From assembly GCF_003675875.1 (NCBI RefSeq), contig NZ_RCDI01000001.1:682001-746000 (forward strand): DNA of 64,000 nt. The letters run 5' to 3'. This document shows, in pieces, positions 24,343 to 32,047 of the stretch. The position numbers and the translations under genes are program-made. Every line of letters starts with the position of its first letter. Position 1 is the first letter of the stretch. The notes under the pieces are model-generated. The model searched no databases. It was not told the DNA's origin and worked only from the letters and a program-made list of their open reading frames with translations. This DNA comes from Halostella limicola (GTDB lineage: Archaea; Halobacteriota; Halobacteria; Halobacteriales; Natronoarchaeaceae).

Positions 24343-25059
24343 TCAGGCCGCGCCGAACAGCCACACGAGCAGCGCCGCGGCGCCGGCCACCGCCGACGCG
24401 GCGGTCCCGCCGACGTTCCGGCCCTCCTGCAGGCCGACCCGCCAGATCACCGCGCCCCACAGCGTCGTCGCGACGCCCGTGACGGTTCCGGCCACCTCCA
24501 GCGCGCCGAGGGAGTCGATGACCTCCCGCCGGAGCGCCGCCGGTTCCGCCGACGACGACACCGTCACCGGGTCGAACGTGAGCGCGAGCACGACCAGCCC
24601 CACGGCGAACCCCGCGACGCCCGGTGCGAGCCCCCAGGCCGCCACGGCCCAGGAGTTCCTCGCCGACCCCTCGCCGCCGGCCAGCCACGACCCGGCGTGC
24701 AGGAGGCCGCCGACGAACAGCCAGACGATGGGGAGGCCGAGCACCAGACCGCTCGCCGACTTGCCCACCGCCTTCCAGAGGAACTCGTCGATGTCCCGTT
24801 TGACCTCTTTTGGCTCGTCGCAACTGCTCGCCAGCTGCTCGCTCCCGGCCGATCCCTCGCAGAACGCGTCCGGCGGTCGCTCGGGGTTGTCGACCGTGAC
24901 GGCGCCGTCGATGCGCTCGGTGAATATCAACCCCATCCCGTACACGCCGGCGACCATCGCGGCCGTCACCAGCGCCACGACGGCCAGCCCGCGGGCGAGG
25001 CTGACGCCGCGTTCGTCGAAGTACCTGCCCGGGCGGAGGAGGGGCGTTCGCGGGGACAT
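24343..25059 (-). CDS. Yip1-family-like membrane protein
   Basis: The 238-residue protein has five predicted membrane helices after the basic start PRTPLLRPGRYFDERG. A polar extracellular-side loop with a cysteine pair (AFCEGSAG..ASSCDEP, about residues 68-82) follows helix 1. The helical pattern with WAVAAWGLAPGVAGFAVGLV resembles the Yip1 domain common in haloarchaea. Function is unknown. It lies 59 bases upstream of the Tm-1/PEP-hydrolase operon's distal side and may not be cotranscribed with it. The ATG at 25059 avoids a long non-native extension. Confidence 0.6.
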   Translation of the reverse strand: MSPRTPLLRPGRYFDERGVSLARGLAVVALVTAAMVAGVYGMGLIFTERIDGAVTVDNPERPPDAFCEGSAGSEQLASSCDEPKEVKRDIDEFLWKAVGKSASGLVLGLPIVWLFVGGLLHAGSWLAGGEGSARNSWAVAAWGLAPGVAGFAVGLVVLALTFDPVTVSSSAEPAALRREVIDSLGALEVAGTVTGVATTLWGAVIWRVGLQEGRNVGGTAASAVAGAAALLVWLFGAA

Positions 25060-25201
25060 CGATCTAAATTCTAATTCGTACGATAAGAAAACTGTCGGAT
25101 TTATCTCCGCGAGGTTCCGCCGCGGCTGAGCCTCCGCCCGCGGCGACGGGCGCTGCGCCGGCGACCGACGCGTACTTATCGGCCCTTGCGAAGTAATTCG
25201 T

Positions 25202-25903
25202 ATGTCCCTCGTAGCGGAATACAAGGTGGGCTGTCGGCACCTCCCGCTCGTCGACGTCGCGGCGGCCGTCCCGGACGCGGCCCTGCGCGTCGACGTGGGA
25301 CAGCCGAACCAGGGCGGGCCGCCGCCGTTCGCCGTTCGCGCCGCCGCCGAGTTCGAGGCGGTGGAGCGGGCCTTCGACGAGAGCGCCTTCGTCAGCGAGT
25401 ACTCAGTTGTCGGCCGGACCGGGGACATCCGCCGGTACGCGGTCACCCCCGCGTTCACCATGACCGAGCAGTTCGGCGACGCCGTCGACGACCTGGCCCG
25501 ACTGAAGACTCTCGCAGCCAACGAGTCCGTCGTCGACTACATCCGCGTCGTCGCCGACGGCTGGGTCCAGAAGCGCCGGTTCGCGGACCGGGACGCCTTC
25601 GACGAGTACTGCGCGTTCTGGCGCGAGAACGCCTCGTTCTCACTCCACCGCCTCGCCACGGACGACGCCGACGCGACGCCCGCCGCGACGACCGGTCCCG
25701 ACCTCACCGACCGCCAGCGCGAGGCGCTGCGCACCGCCCACGAAATGGGCTACTTCGAGGTGCCCCGCGGGGCGTCGCTGTCGGAGGTCGCGGAGGAACT
25801 CGGCATCTCGCCGCCGTCGCTCTCGGAGCGCCTCCGCCGCGGGTCCGCGGCGCTGGTCGAGGACGCGATTCCGGTGGGTCACTTAAAGGCCCTCACGCGT
25901 TAG
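25202..25903 (+). CDS. HTH_10 (Bat-like) transcription regulator, paralogue A
   Basis: The 233-residue protein has a sensory N-terminal half without cofactor motifs and the C-terminal HTH_10 domain characteristic of Halobacteria: LTDRQREALRTAHEMGYFEV, then ASLSEVAEELGISPPSLSER. A TATA box (TACTTATCGG at 25170-25179) sits 27 bases before the ATG, consistent with a leaderless mRNA. A related regulator is encoded at 28142. Targets are unknown; the adjacent alpha/beta hydrolase gene, 43 bases downstream, is one candidate. Confidence 0.8.
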   Translation: MSLVAEYKVGCRHLPLVDVAAAVPDAALRVDVGQPNQGGPPPFAVRAAAEFEAVERAFDESAFVSEYSVVGRTGDIRRYAVTPAFTMTEQFGDAVDDLARLKTLAANESVVDYIRVVADGWVQKRRFADRDAFDEYCAFWRENASFSLHRLATDDADATPAATTGPDLTDRQREALRTAHEMGYFEVPRGASLSEVAEELGISPPSLSERLRRGSAALVEDAIPVGHLKALTR

Positions 25904-25946
25904 AGAACGAGCTATCCGACCCGGCACCTCAGATACGGTTCCACCA

Positions 25947-26762
25947 ATGCAGACGGTAGCGTCCGCCGACGGCACGCGCATCGCGTACGAACGACGTGGC
26001 GACGGCCCGCCGCTGGTCCTCCTCCACGGCGGGTCGTCGAGCAGCTACTGGGACCCCGTCGTCCCCCGGTTCGCCGACGACTACACGGTCGTCGTCCCCG
26101 ACAGACGGGGCCGCGGGAACAGCGACCACCCCGACGATCCCGCCGCCTACGGCCTCGACCGCGAGGTCGACGATGTCCACGCGGTCGTCGAGGCGGTCGA
26201 CGGCGACCCGGTCCTGTTCGGGCACTCCTTCGGCGGCCTGCAGGCGATCGAGGCCGCCCGCGACGCCCCCGTCGAGGCGGTCGTCGCCTACGAACCGGCG
26301 GTCATCGTCGGCGAGTACCGCGAGCGGGCGGACCTCGCGGACCGGATGCGGGCGCGACTCGACGAGGGCGAGCGCCGCGAGGCGATGAAGCTCCACCTCG
26401 GCGAGGTGATCCACGGCGGCGAGATGGACGACCTCGACGCGTGGCTGGCGGAGTGGCCGGCCTGGCCCGACTGCGTCGAGCGCGTGGAGAAGGCCCTGTA
26501 CATGAACCGCGCCGTCGAGGAGTACCGCCTCCCCGACGAACTGGACGTCGACGCGCCGGCGCTCCTGCTGACCGGTTCCGAGGGTCCCTCCCACCTCCGG
26601 GACAGCGTCCGCGCCGTCCGCGAGGCGCTCCCCGACAGCCGCCTCGTCGAATTCGACGGCGTCAGCCACATCGGTCCCGTCGAGGCGCCCGACCGCGTCG
26701 TCCCGGAGGTCCAGTCCTTCCTCCGCGAGGCGGCGGCCGAGCCGAGACCGCCGTCTGAGTGA
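25947..26762 (+). CDS. Alpha/beta hydrolase
   Basis: The 271-residue protein has the complete alpha/beta hydrolase pattern: oxyanion segment LLHGGSSSSYWD, PDRRGRGNSDHP, nucleophile S94 in GHSFGG, an acid likely in LLLTGSEGPS, and the catalytic His in DGVSHIGPVEAP. There is no signal peptide, so it acts in the cytoplasm. An esterase, lactonase or haloperoxidase-like role is possible; the substrate cannot be told. It may be cotranscribed with the HTH_10 gene upstream. Confidence 0.8.
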   Translation: MQTVASADGTRIAYERRGDGPPLVLLHGGSSSSYWDPVVPRFADDYTVVVPDRRGRGNSDHPDDPAAYGLDREVDDVHAVVEAVDGDPVLFGHSFGGLQAIEAARDAPVEAVVAYEPAVIVGEYRERADLADRMRARLDEGERREAMKLHLGEVIHGGEMDDLDAWLAEWPAWPDCVERVEKALYMNRAVEEYRLPDELDVDAPALLLTGSEGPSHLRDSVRAVREALPDSRLVEFDGVSHIGPVEAPDRVVPEVQSFLREAAAEPRPPSE

Positions 26763-26821
26763 GGCGGGGATCGCCGGTGCGGTACGTCCCGTCGTGGCAC
26801 TGCCCGCCCGGAGTCGTAACG

Positions 26822-26830
26822 TATTTTAAT
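26822..26830 (+). promoter_or_regulatory. TATA box of tRNA-His
   Basis: TATTTTAAT lies 25-33 bases upstream of the first tRNA base, preceded by AACG in the BRE position. This is the normal archaeal promoter spacing for a tRNA gene. Confidence 0.6.
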
Positions 26831-26854
26831 TCCTCATCCGTTACGTGGACATGT

Positions 26855-26928
26855 GTCCGGGTTGGGGTAGTGGACTATCCTTCAGCCTTGTGGAGGCTGA
26901 GACGCGGGTTCAATTCTCGCACCTGGAC
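26855..26928 (+). tRNA. tRNA-His (anticodon GTG)
   Basis: The 74 bases fold into a cloverleaf. The extra G at 26855 pairs with discriminator C at 26928, the identity element of tRNA-His. A seven-pair acceptor stem runs TCCGGGT with ACCTGGA (one G-U pair). The D-arm starts GGGT, the anticodon stem CAGCC/GGCTG encloses TTGTGGA with anticodon GTG, and the T-arm is GCGGG-TTCAATT-CTCGC. CCA is not encoded and there is no intron. Two bases separate the D-stem from the anticodon stem and the variable loop has four bases, a small deviation from the usual numbering. Confidence 0.93.
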
Positions 26929-26983
26929 CTCGTTCCTTCGAAGAATTACGCCGTAGCTCCCGGTGTGCGTTTTCTCCGGCCGC

Positions 26984-27832
26984 TCACCCGATGTCGGCCC
27001 GTTCGAACCGCCGAAGCCCGAACAGGATCGGCGCGACGAGCCAGGCGAGCAGGACGACGACGGCGACCTCCGGGCGGGCGTACCAGGCGACTCCGTCGGC
27101 CGCCGGGAGGTCCATGAACCCGGCGGGGAAGGCGAGCTGAACGGCGACGAGGTACGCCTGCGTCGGGTTGGTGAGCACGCCGAGGAACCGGGTCGCGTCC
27201 TCGCCCACGCCGAGTCCGAGCAGTTCATTGAGGGCGTACCGCAGGGCGGCGAGCGCGGACATGCCGTCGACCAGCGTCATCACGTTCGTCGAGAAGTAGA
27301 AGCCGAGCGCGGCGGCCATCGCCTGCGCCCGCGACGCCGTCGACGCGGAGATGCCGATCGCCACGGCGACGTAGGCGAGCGCGTACACCGTCGTCAGGGC
27401 GGCGATGCCCGCGAACGTGCCGGTCCTGAGCGACCCGAACCAGACCGCCGAGAGCGCGGCCGCCACGGCGAACGCGAGCGCCAGCGACGCGGCGACGACG
27501 GCGGCCCGCGAGACGTACTTGCCGACGACCACGTCGCGCCGGGTGATCGGGGTCGACAGCAGGAACTTGATGCTCCCGGACTCGCGCTCGCCGGCGACGG
27601 CGAGGTAGGCGGAGACGAGCGCGACGGCGGGCACGAACACCGCACCGACGAACGCGACGTTCCAGAGCGCGCGGAGGACCGCCGGGGGGCCGTCGGGGCC
27701 GCCGGCGTCGGCAAGCCGAACCTGCACGAAAAACAGCGCGGTCAGCAGGACGTACACCCCGACGACGAACCAGACGATCTTCGCCCGCCGGACGTCGAGG
27801 AAGTCCTTGCGGGCGACGGCGGCGGCGCTCAC
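26984..27832 (-). CDS. ABC-2 type permease (NosY-like), no adjacent ATPase
   Basis: The 282-residue protein has six predicted membrane helices. The N-terminal cytoplasmic VARKDFLDVRRAKIVWF and the loop AYLAVAGERESGSIKFLLS are the same motifs as in the permease at 17525, and the C-terminus ends in FGLRRFERADIG in both style and position. No ATPase gene lies beside it, so it either borrows the ATPase of another operon (the 16494 gene is a candidate) or is an orphan. Its substrate is unknown. Confidence 0.75.
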   Translation of the reverse strand: MSAAAVARKDFLDVRRAKIVWFVVGVYVLLTALFFVQVRLADAGGPDGPPAVLRALWNVAFVGAVFVPAVALVSAYLAVAGERESGSIKFLLSTPITRRDVVVGKYVSRAAVVAASLALAFAVAAALSAVWFGSLRTGTFAGIAALTTVYALAYVAVAIGISASTASRAQAMAAALGFYFSTNVMTLVDGMSALAALRYALNELLGLGVGEDATRFLGVLTNPTQAYLVAVQLAFPAGFMDLPAADGVAWYARPEVAVVVLLAWLVAPILFGLRRFERADIG

Positions 27833-28141
27833 GCTCTCCCCTCCCTGACCGGATGCCCGTCAGAGGCTCTTCGGCCGCCTGGTCGCCGAGACGGTGCGGC
27901 GGCGAAACGCTTCACTGGGTCGCGCTTTCGGGTGGCGGTCATCGAGCGAGGATACGCCCTCCCGCCGCAAAGCCGGTTCTCCGGCGATGCTGGGTGGGTT
28001 TATCCGTGGCCGCTGGTCGTCGCTCCCGCGTTCGCTCTCTCGGCCTTCGCGGCGACGGTTCGGACCGGAAAGACTGGGAAGTATCGTTCAGCCTCCCGGG
28101 AACAACGTTTTATCGGGCACCGAACGAATACTACGGAGATC

Positions 28142-28780
28142 ATGCGGGAAGCCCTCGTCAGCCTCGACGAATCGGAACTCGCCGCCGTCGGCCTCGAGGA
28201 GCTGGTGTCGATCTGTCGCTCGGCCGGGATAGAGGACTTCGAGGAGTTCGCGTGTTACGGCGACGGCGCGATCGTACAGGTGGAAGTGGCCGCGCGACTC
28301 GACGAGAAGCGCTTCGCGTCGCTCGACTACGTCGACCGGTGGGAGCGACTCGCGGAGTCCGACGGCTCGCACCTGTACCTGATCGCCTTCACTGCGCCGG
28401 GGATCGGGGACGCGGCCGCCGACCACGCGGATGACCTCGTCGGCTGCTGCGAGCCGACGCTGACCGACAACGGGGCCACGATGTCCTTCGTCGGACCGCA
28501 GGCGGCGATCAGCGGCATCGTCGACGAGTACGAGCGGGCCGGCCTCTCGCCGGACCTGCGGAAGATAGCGGCGTACGACGGCCGCCGGGACTCGCTGGAC
28601 GCGCTGACCGACCGGCAGCGCGAGGTGGTTCGGACCGCCTACGAGATGGGGTACTATGAGGTCCCCCGCGAGGTGTCGACCGCGGAGATCGCGGGCGAAC
28701 TGGATCTGGACGGGTCGACGGTGGCCGAGCACCTGCAGCGGGCCGAGCGGAACCTGCTGTCGAACTACCTCGGGCAGTGA
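28142..28780 (+). CDS. HTH_10 (Bat-like) transcription regulator, paralogue B
   Basis: The 212-residue protein has a C-terminal HTH_10 domain (LTDRQREVVRTAYEMGYYEV, then VSTAEIAGELDLDGSTVAEH) closely resembling the regulator at 25202. The N-terminal 150 residues are a different sensory module with a Cys pair in VGCCEPTL. A TATA box (GTTTTATCG at 28107-28115) lies about 30 bases before the ATG. Longer in-frame extensions upstream run through unrelated sequence and are rejected. Confidence 0.8.
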   Translation: MREALVSLDESELAAVGLEELVSICRSAGIEDFEEFACYGDGAIVQVEVAARLDEKRFASLDYVDRWERLAESDGSHLYLIAFTAPGIGDAAADHADDLVGCCEPTLTDNGATMSFVGPQAAISGIVDEYERAGLSPDLRKIAAYDGRRDSLDALTDRQREVVRTAYEMGYYEVPREVSTAEIAGELDLDGSTVAEHLQRAERNLLSNYLGQ

Positions 28781-28847
28781 CGGACAGCGACGGGAGGAGA
28801 CCCCGTCCGCCGTCGGACTGCGGCGCTCCGGTCCGGCGTCCCCGAAG

Positions 28848-29450
28848 TCAGCCGTCCGAGAGCCGCTGGGCGAGCGCTTTCGCGAGGGCGAACGCCTTGG
28901 CGGCGCGGAGCGGCGTCGTCGCCGCGTCCGGCGTCGCGGCGGCCCACTCCTCGTACGCCGCCTCGTCGGGGAACGCGTTGACGTAGGGACAGAACGCCCG
29001 GTAGCCGTACTCGAACGCGTCGGCCCGGTCCGCCGGCGGCGACGGGTCGGCCTCGATGCCGAACGAGACGACGGCGCTCTCGGGGTCCGCCGAGACGCCC
29101 TCCCGCGAGACCGTCATCGCGACGACGGCGTCGGAGGCGGGGCTCTCGGAGCGCACGTCGACCGTCGTCGCGTCGCCCTCGAGGACGAACGGGAGCAACA
29201 GGGCGTCGAGGACGCAGGCGAAGTGGTAGGTCTCGTCGCCGACGCGAGCCTCGTGGCGGGACGTCTCGGCGAGACAGAGGTGGTCGACGCCGAGCGCGCC
29301 GTTCACCTCCGCGAGGCTGTCGGCCGTCGCGTCGGCGAACTCGCCGAACGTCTCGGGAGCCTCGTCGAAGCCGAACGCGACGCGGAACCGTTCGGCGACC
29401 TCTGGGTCGATCTCGCGGTCGTCGATCGCGGTCGTAGGGGTGTTCGTCAC
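28848..29450 (-). CDS. merB: Organomercurial (alkylmercury) lyase-like protein, MerB family
   Basis: The 200-residue protein has the MerB catalytic set in order: C79 and D82 in FACVLDALLLPF (C-x2-D, as in MerB C96/D99) and C154 in AFCPYVNAF (as C159). The surrounding segments, including VDVRSESPASDAV and the end PDEAAYEEW, also follow the alkylmercury lyase domain, and the length is close to the usual 210. MerB cleaves the carbon-mercury bond so that mercuric reductase can act; no merA is in the window. A non-mercury relative of the family remains possible. A regulator diverges from it at 29634. Confidence 0.65.
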   Translation of the reverse strand: MTNTPTTAIDDREIDPEVAERFRVAFGFDEAPETFGEFADATADSLAEVNGALGVDHLCLAETSRHEARVGDETYHFACVLDALLLPFVLEGDATTVDVRSESPASDAVVAMTVSREGVSADPESAVVSFGIEADPSPPADRADAFEYGYRAFCPYVNAFPDEAAYEEWAAATPDAATTPLRAAKAFALAKALAQRLSDG

Positions 29451-29633
29451 GGGAAGTCACCTCGACCCGAACGACGCAGCGGAACGCCGTCCGCGTGACT
29501 CCGGAACTGCTGGGCGGGTTTTTCCCGGGCGGTAGGCGCGGGTCCCGAACGCCGGACATGATTTCGACCGTTCCACGACTGAAACCGGCCGAACAGTACT
29601 TGTGCCGGGCGAGCGCACGTAGCCCCAGAGTCA

Positions 29634-30437
29634 ATGGGAGGAGAGGACGATCCGGTCGAGATCCTCAAAACGGTCGTCGACCGCCGCGAACTGCTGCGGC
29701 GGTTCGCCGACGGGCCGAAGGACAAGCGGACGCTCGAATCGGAGGTGTCGGTCTCGCGGTCGACGGTCAACCGCGCCGTCCGGGAGCTGGAGCTCCTCGA
29801 ACTGATCGAGTACGGGGCCGACGGGTACCGCCTGACGCCGGTCGGCGAGTTCGTGACGGGCGCCGCCGAGGACGCGCTCGAACAGGTGGCGGCGGCCGCC
29901 CGGTTCACCGAGTTCCTGCAGTGGGTCCCGCGCTCGGAGTTCGACCTGGGCCTCCAGCACCTCCGCGACGCCGATTTGCACACCGCCGACGCGGGCGATC
30001 CGTGGTCGATGATCAACGAGCACGTCGCGCGACTCAAGGAGGCCTCGTCGGTCCGGGCGTCGCTCCCGGTGACGGGACTACACGCCTTCGAGGTCGTTCA
30101 CGACCGGGTCGTTCACGGCGACGCGCGGATGGAACTGCTCGTGGAACCCGACGTGGCGGAAACTCACCGCACGGACGCCGCGTACGCGGACTTGTTCGAG
30201 AAACTGTCCCGGACGGACCGATACGAGATGTACGTCTACCCCGACTCCTTCCCGTTCGGGGTCGCCGTCATCGACGAGACGGTCCAGTTGCTCGCCGTCG
30301 ACGGCGACGACCCGAAAGCGATCGTCGAGACGGACGACGCCGCGGTCCGCGAGTGGGCCCATGGGCAACTCGACGCCTACGAGCGGCGGGCGACGGAGTT
30401 CGAGGCCGGCGAGGGCGCCGCGCCGTCTGAGGCCTGA
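29634..30437 (+). CDS. Winged-helix regulator with C-terminal FilR1/DUF1724-like domain
   Basis: The 267-residue protein starts with an HTH (LESEVSVSRSTVNRAVRELE, then wing YGADGYRLTPVGEF), typical of the two-domain haloarchaeal regulators with a ligand-binding C-terminal half. Motifs FEVVHDRVVHGDARMELLVEP and MYVYPDSFPFGVAVID suit that half. It diverges from the MerB-like gene and runs toward the Cys-rich gene at 30441 on the other strand, so it may control one of them. The ATG at 29634 places the HTH close to the N-terminus. Confidence 0.75.
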   Translation: MGGEDDPVEILKTVVDRRELLRRFADGPKDKRTLESEVSVSRSTVNRAVRELELLELIEYGADGYRLTPVGEFVTGAAEDALEQVAAAARFTEFLQWVPRSEFDLGLQHLRDADLHTADAGDPWSMINEHVARLKEASSVRASLPVTGLHAFEVVHDRVVHGDARMELLVEPDVAETHRTDAAYADLFEKLSRTDRYEMYVYPDSFPFGVAVIDETVQLLAVDGDDPKAIVETDDAAVREWAHGQLDAYERRATEFEAGEGAAPSEA

Positions 30438-30440
30438 CCG

Positions 30441-30791
30441 TCAGGCCGCCATCTCGCGGCAGGTCTCGGCGCAGTCCCGGAGGACCTCCGCGCAGACCTG
30501 ACAGTGCTCGGCGTCATGCTGTTCGCACTCGTCGGCGCAGGCCTCACAGGCGTCGGCGCAGGTCTCCGCGAGGTCGGAACTGTAGTCGGAGTTCCGGGCC
30601 ATGAAGCGCGCGTGGAGCGTCGTCAGGTCGGCGACGTCGCGACACAGGCGGAGACACTCCGCCATCTCCTCGCCCTCGCCCGCGCACTCGTCGGCACACC
30701 ATTCGCAGGCCTGGGCCGCCTCCAGGCAGTTGTCGATACACTGCTGCATCTCGTCGTTCTGACTGACGTGGTCGATCTGAGTGAGCGCCAT
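30441..30791 (-). CDS. Cys-rich four-helix-bundle protein, copper-storage (Csp/DUF326)-like
   Basis: The 116-residue soluble protein has fifteen cysteines spaced along helices: C18/C22, C29/C32/C36, C46/C50, C78/C82/C85/C89, C97/C100 and C107/C111. This regular C-x3-C and C-x2-C pattern lines the inside of a four-helix bundle in Csp-type copper-storage proteins and DUF326 relatives. It lacks a signal peptide, so it would hold Cu(I) in the cytoplasm. It converges on the regulator gene at 29634 with a three-base gap. Confidence 0.8.
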   Translation of the reverse strand: MALTQIDHVSQNDEMQQCIDNCLEAAQACEWCADECAGEGEEMAECLRLCRDVADLTTLHARFMARNSDYSSDLAETCADACEACADECEQHDAEHCQVCAEVLRDCAETCREMAA

Positions 30792-31055
30792 TGCGGGCGA
30801 TCGGAGGGGATGGACGGGTTTTGTTATTCGCCGGCCAGCGCCGGACGATAACTAGTGAGGCGGGCAAGGCGGCGGTACAACCCGACCGTAACGCGGTCGG
30901 CGGATGTTTGTCTCGCCTTATCGCGGGGGCCGGGCCGCGAAACCGGTGGCCGAAGCGAACAGTGCTGCGGGCCGCGACGCGCGCCTGTCCGTCGCTCTGG
31001 TCCCGAGAACGCGGCGAAACCGGAGGTTAAGGCGGTTCCCGTCGTACGGTACCGC

Positions 31056-31361
31056 GTGACCGAAACCCTGATCCGCGCGCTCGGCGTCTCGTTCGCGATC
31101 GTCGCGGGGACGGGTGCGGGGATACTCGCCGTGCTCTCCTGGGAGATCTTCCGCGAGTCGCCGTTCGGGACGGTGATCGCCTTGGTGTCGTTGATCATGT
31201 CCGCGACGACGATATACCACGTCGTCCTGCTCGCGGCCGGGTCCGAGACGCTCCTCCTGCAAGTGCTTCGCAGCGTCGTCAACACGGTCATCGCCGCCTT
31301 CGTCCTGCTGGCCGTTCGCAGCCACCGCCGACTACAGCGGGACCGCCTGCGGGGCGAGTGA
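31056..31361 (+). CDS. Small three-helix membrane protein
   Basis: The 101-residue protein starts with GTG at 31056 (MTETLIRALGV) and has three predicted membrane helices, then a basic end RSHRRLQRDRLRGE. I recognise no family. Its stop (31359-31361) lies beside the start of the next gene (GTG 31358 or ATG 31364), so the two are translationally coupled. An upstream start at 30855 would add an arginine-rich, non-native stretch. Confidence 0.6.
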   Translation: MTETLIRALGVSFAIVAGTGAGILAVLSWEIFRESPFGTVIALVSLIMSATTIYHVVLLAAGSETLLLQVLRSVVNTVIAAFVLLAVRSHRRLQRDRLRGE

Positions 31362-31363
31362 CG

Positions 31364-31933
31364 ATGGCCGAACTGACCCCGTTCCAGTCGTACAACCTCC
31401 TCGTCGGCCTCGTCGTCGGGGCTGGGCTCGTCTACTTCCTCTACCTCGAGTCCTCGGCGGCGGGGTACCGGCCGTTCCTGCTCGTCACCGTCGCCGGCCT
31501 CGTCGTGTTCGTCGTCGGCGGCCCGGTCGTCGAGGTGGCGGCCCCCGCCCTCGTCCACTGGGTCCACGGGCTCGGAGCGCTGCTGGTCGTCTTTGGGCTC
31601 TACAACCCCGTCAGCAACGACCTTAGGACGGAGGAGTGGGCCCGACTGCTGCTGGACGAACCGGCGCGGATCCGGCGGCCGGCCGACTGGATGACGCCGA
31701 TGGACGACGCGATCCTGGAGCTGTTTCACTCCTCCGAGCTCGTCCTCACGCCCGCGATCATCGCGTTCAACATCGACCGCAGCCGGGAAGCGGTGAACCG
31801 CCGGCTAACCGCGCTGGAGGAACACGGGCTCGTGGAGCGGATGGAGCGAGGGAAGTACCGGATGACGGAACTCGGCGAGCGGTACCTCCGCGGCGAGTTG
31901 CACGTCGCCCTGCTGACCCAGGAAAGGGGGTAG
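31364..31933 (+). CDS. Membrane-anchored winged-helix protein
   Basis: The 189-residue protein has three N-terminal membrane helices (to about residue 85) and a cytoplasmic winged-helix domain: MTPMDDAILELFHSSELVLT, AIIAFNIDRSREAVNRRLTA and KYRMTELGERYLRGEL. It is a membrane-tethered regulator. The partner small membrane protein directly upstream probably forms the sensing part with it. A GTG at 31358 would overlap the upstream stop and add two residues; either start is possible. Confidence 0.7.
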   Translation: MAELTPFQSYNLLVGLVVGAGLVYFLYLESSAAGYRPFLLVTVAGLVVFVVGGPVVEVAAPALVHWVHGLGALLVVFGLYNPVSNDLRTEEWARLLLDEPARIRRPADWMTPMDDAILELFHSSELVLTPAIIAFNIDRSREAVNRRLTALEEHGLVERMERGKYRMTELGERYLRGELHVALLTQERG

Positions 31934-32047
31934 CGCGGCCCGAAGCGCCCCCTCGGGTCGGAAGCACCGCGGCGAAGACCCGATCCGCGCCGAGCGCCGT
32001 CCAGACCACCCTCGGTATTTACCGTTCGGAGACGTACACTGTCGATC

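Noticed and set aside
26963-28141. N-terminal extension of the HTH_10 gene at 28142
   Set aside because: The extension runs antisense to the ABC-2 permease gene and reads as charged low-complexity sequence; the TATA box is placed for the ATG at 28142.
30855-31055. Arg-rich N-terminal extension of the small membrane protein at 31056
   Set aside because: Composition unlike a haloarchaeal protein, and the GTG at 31056 leads directly into the first helix.
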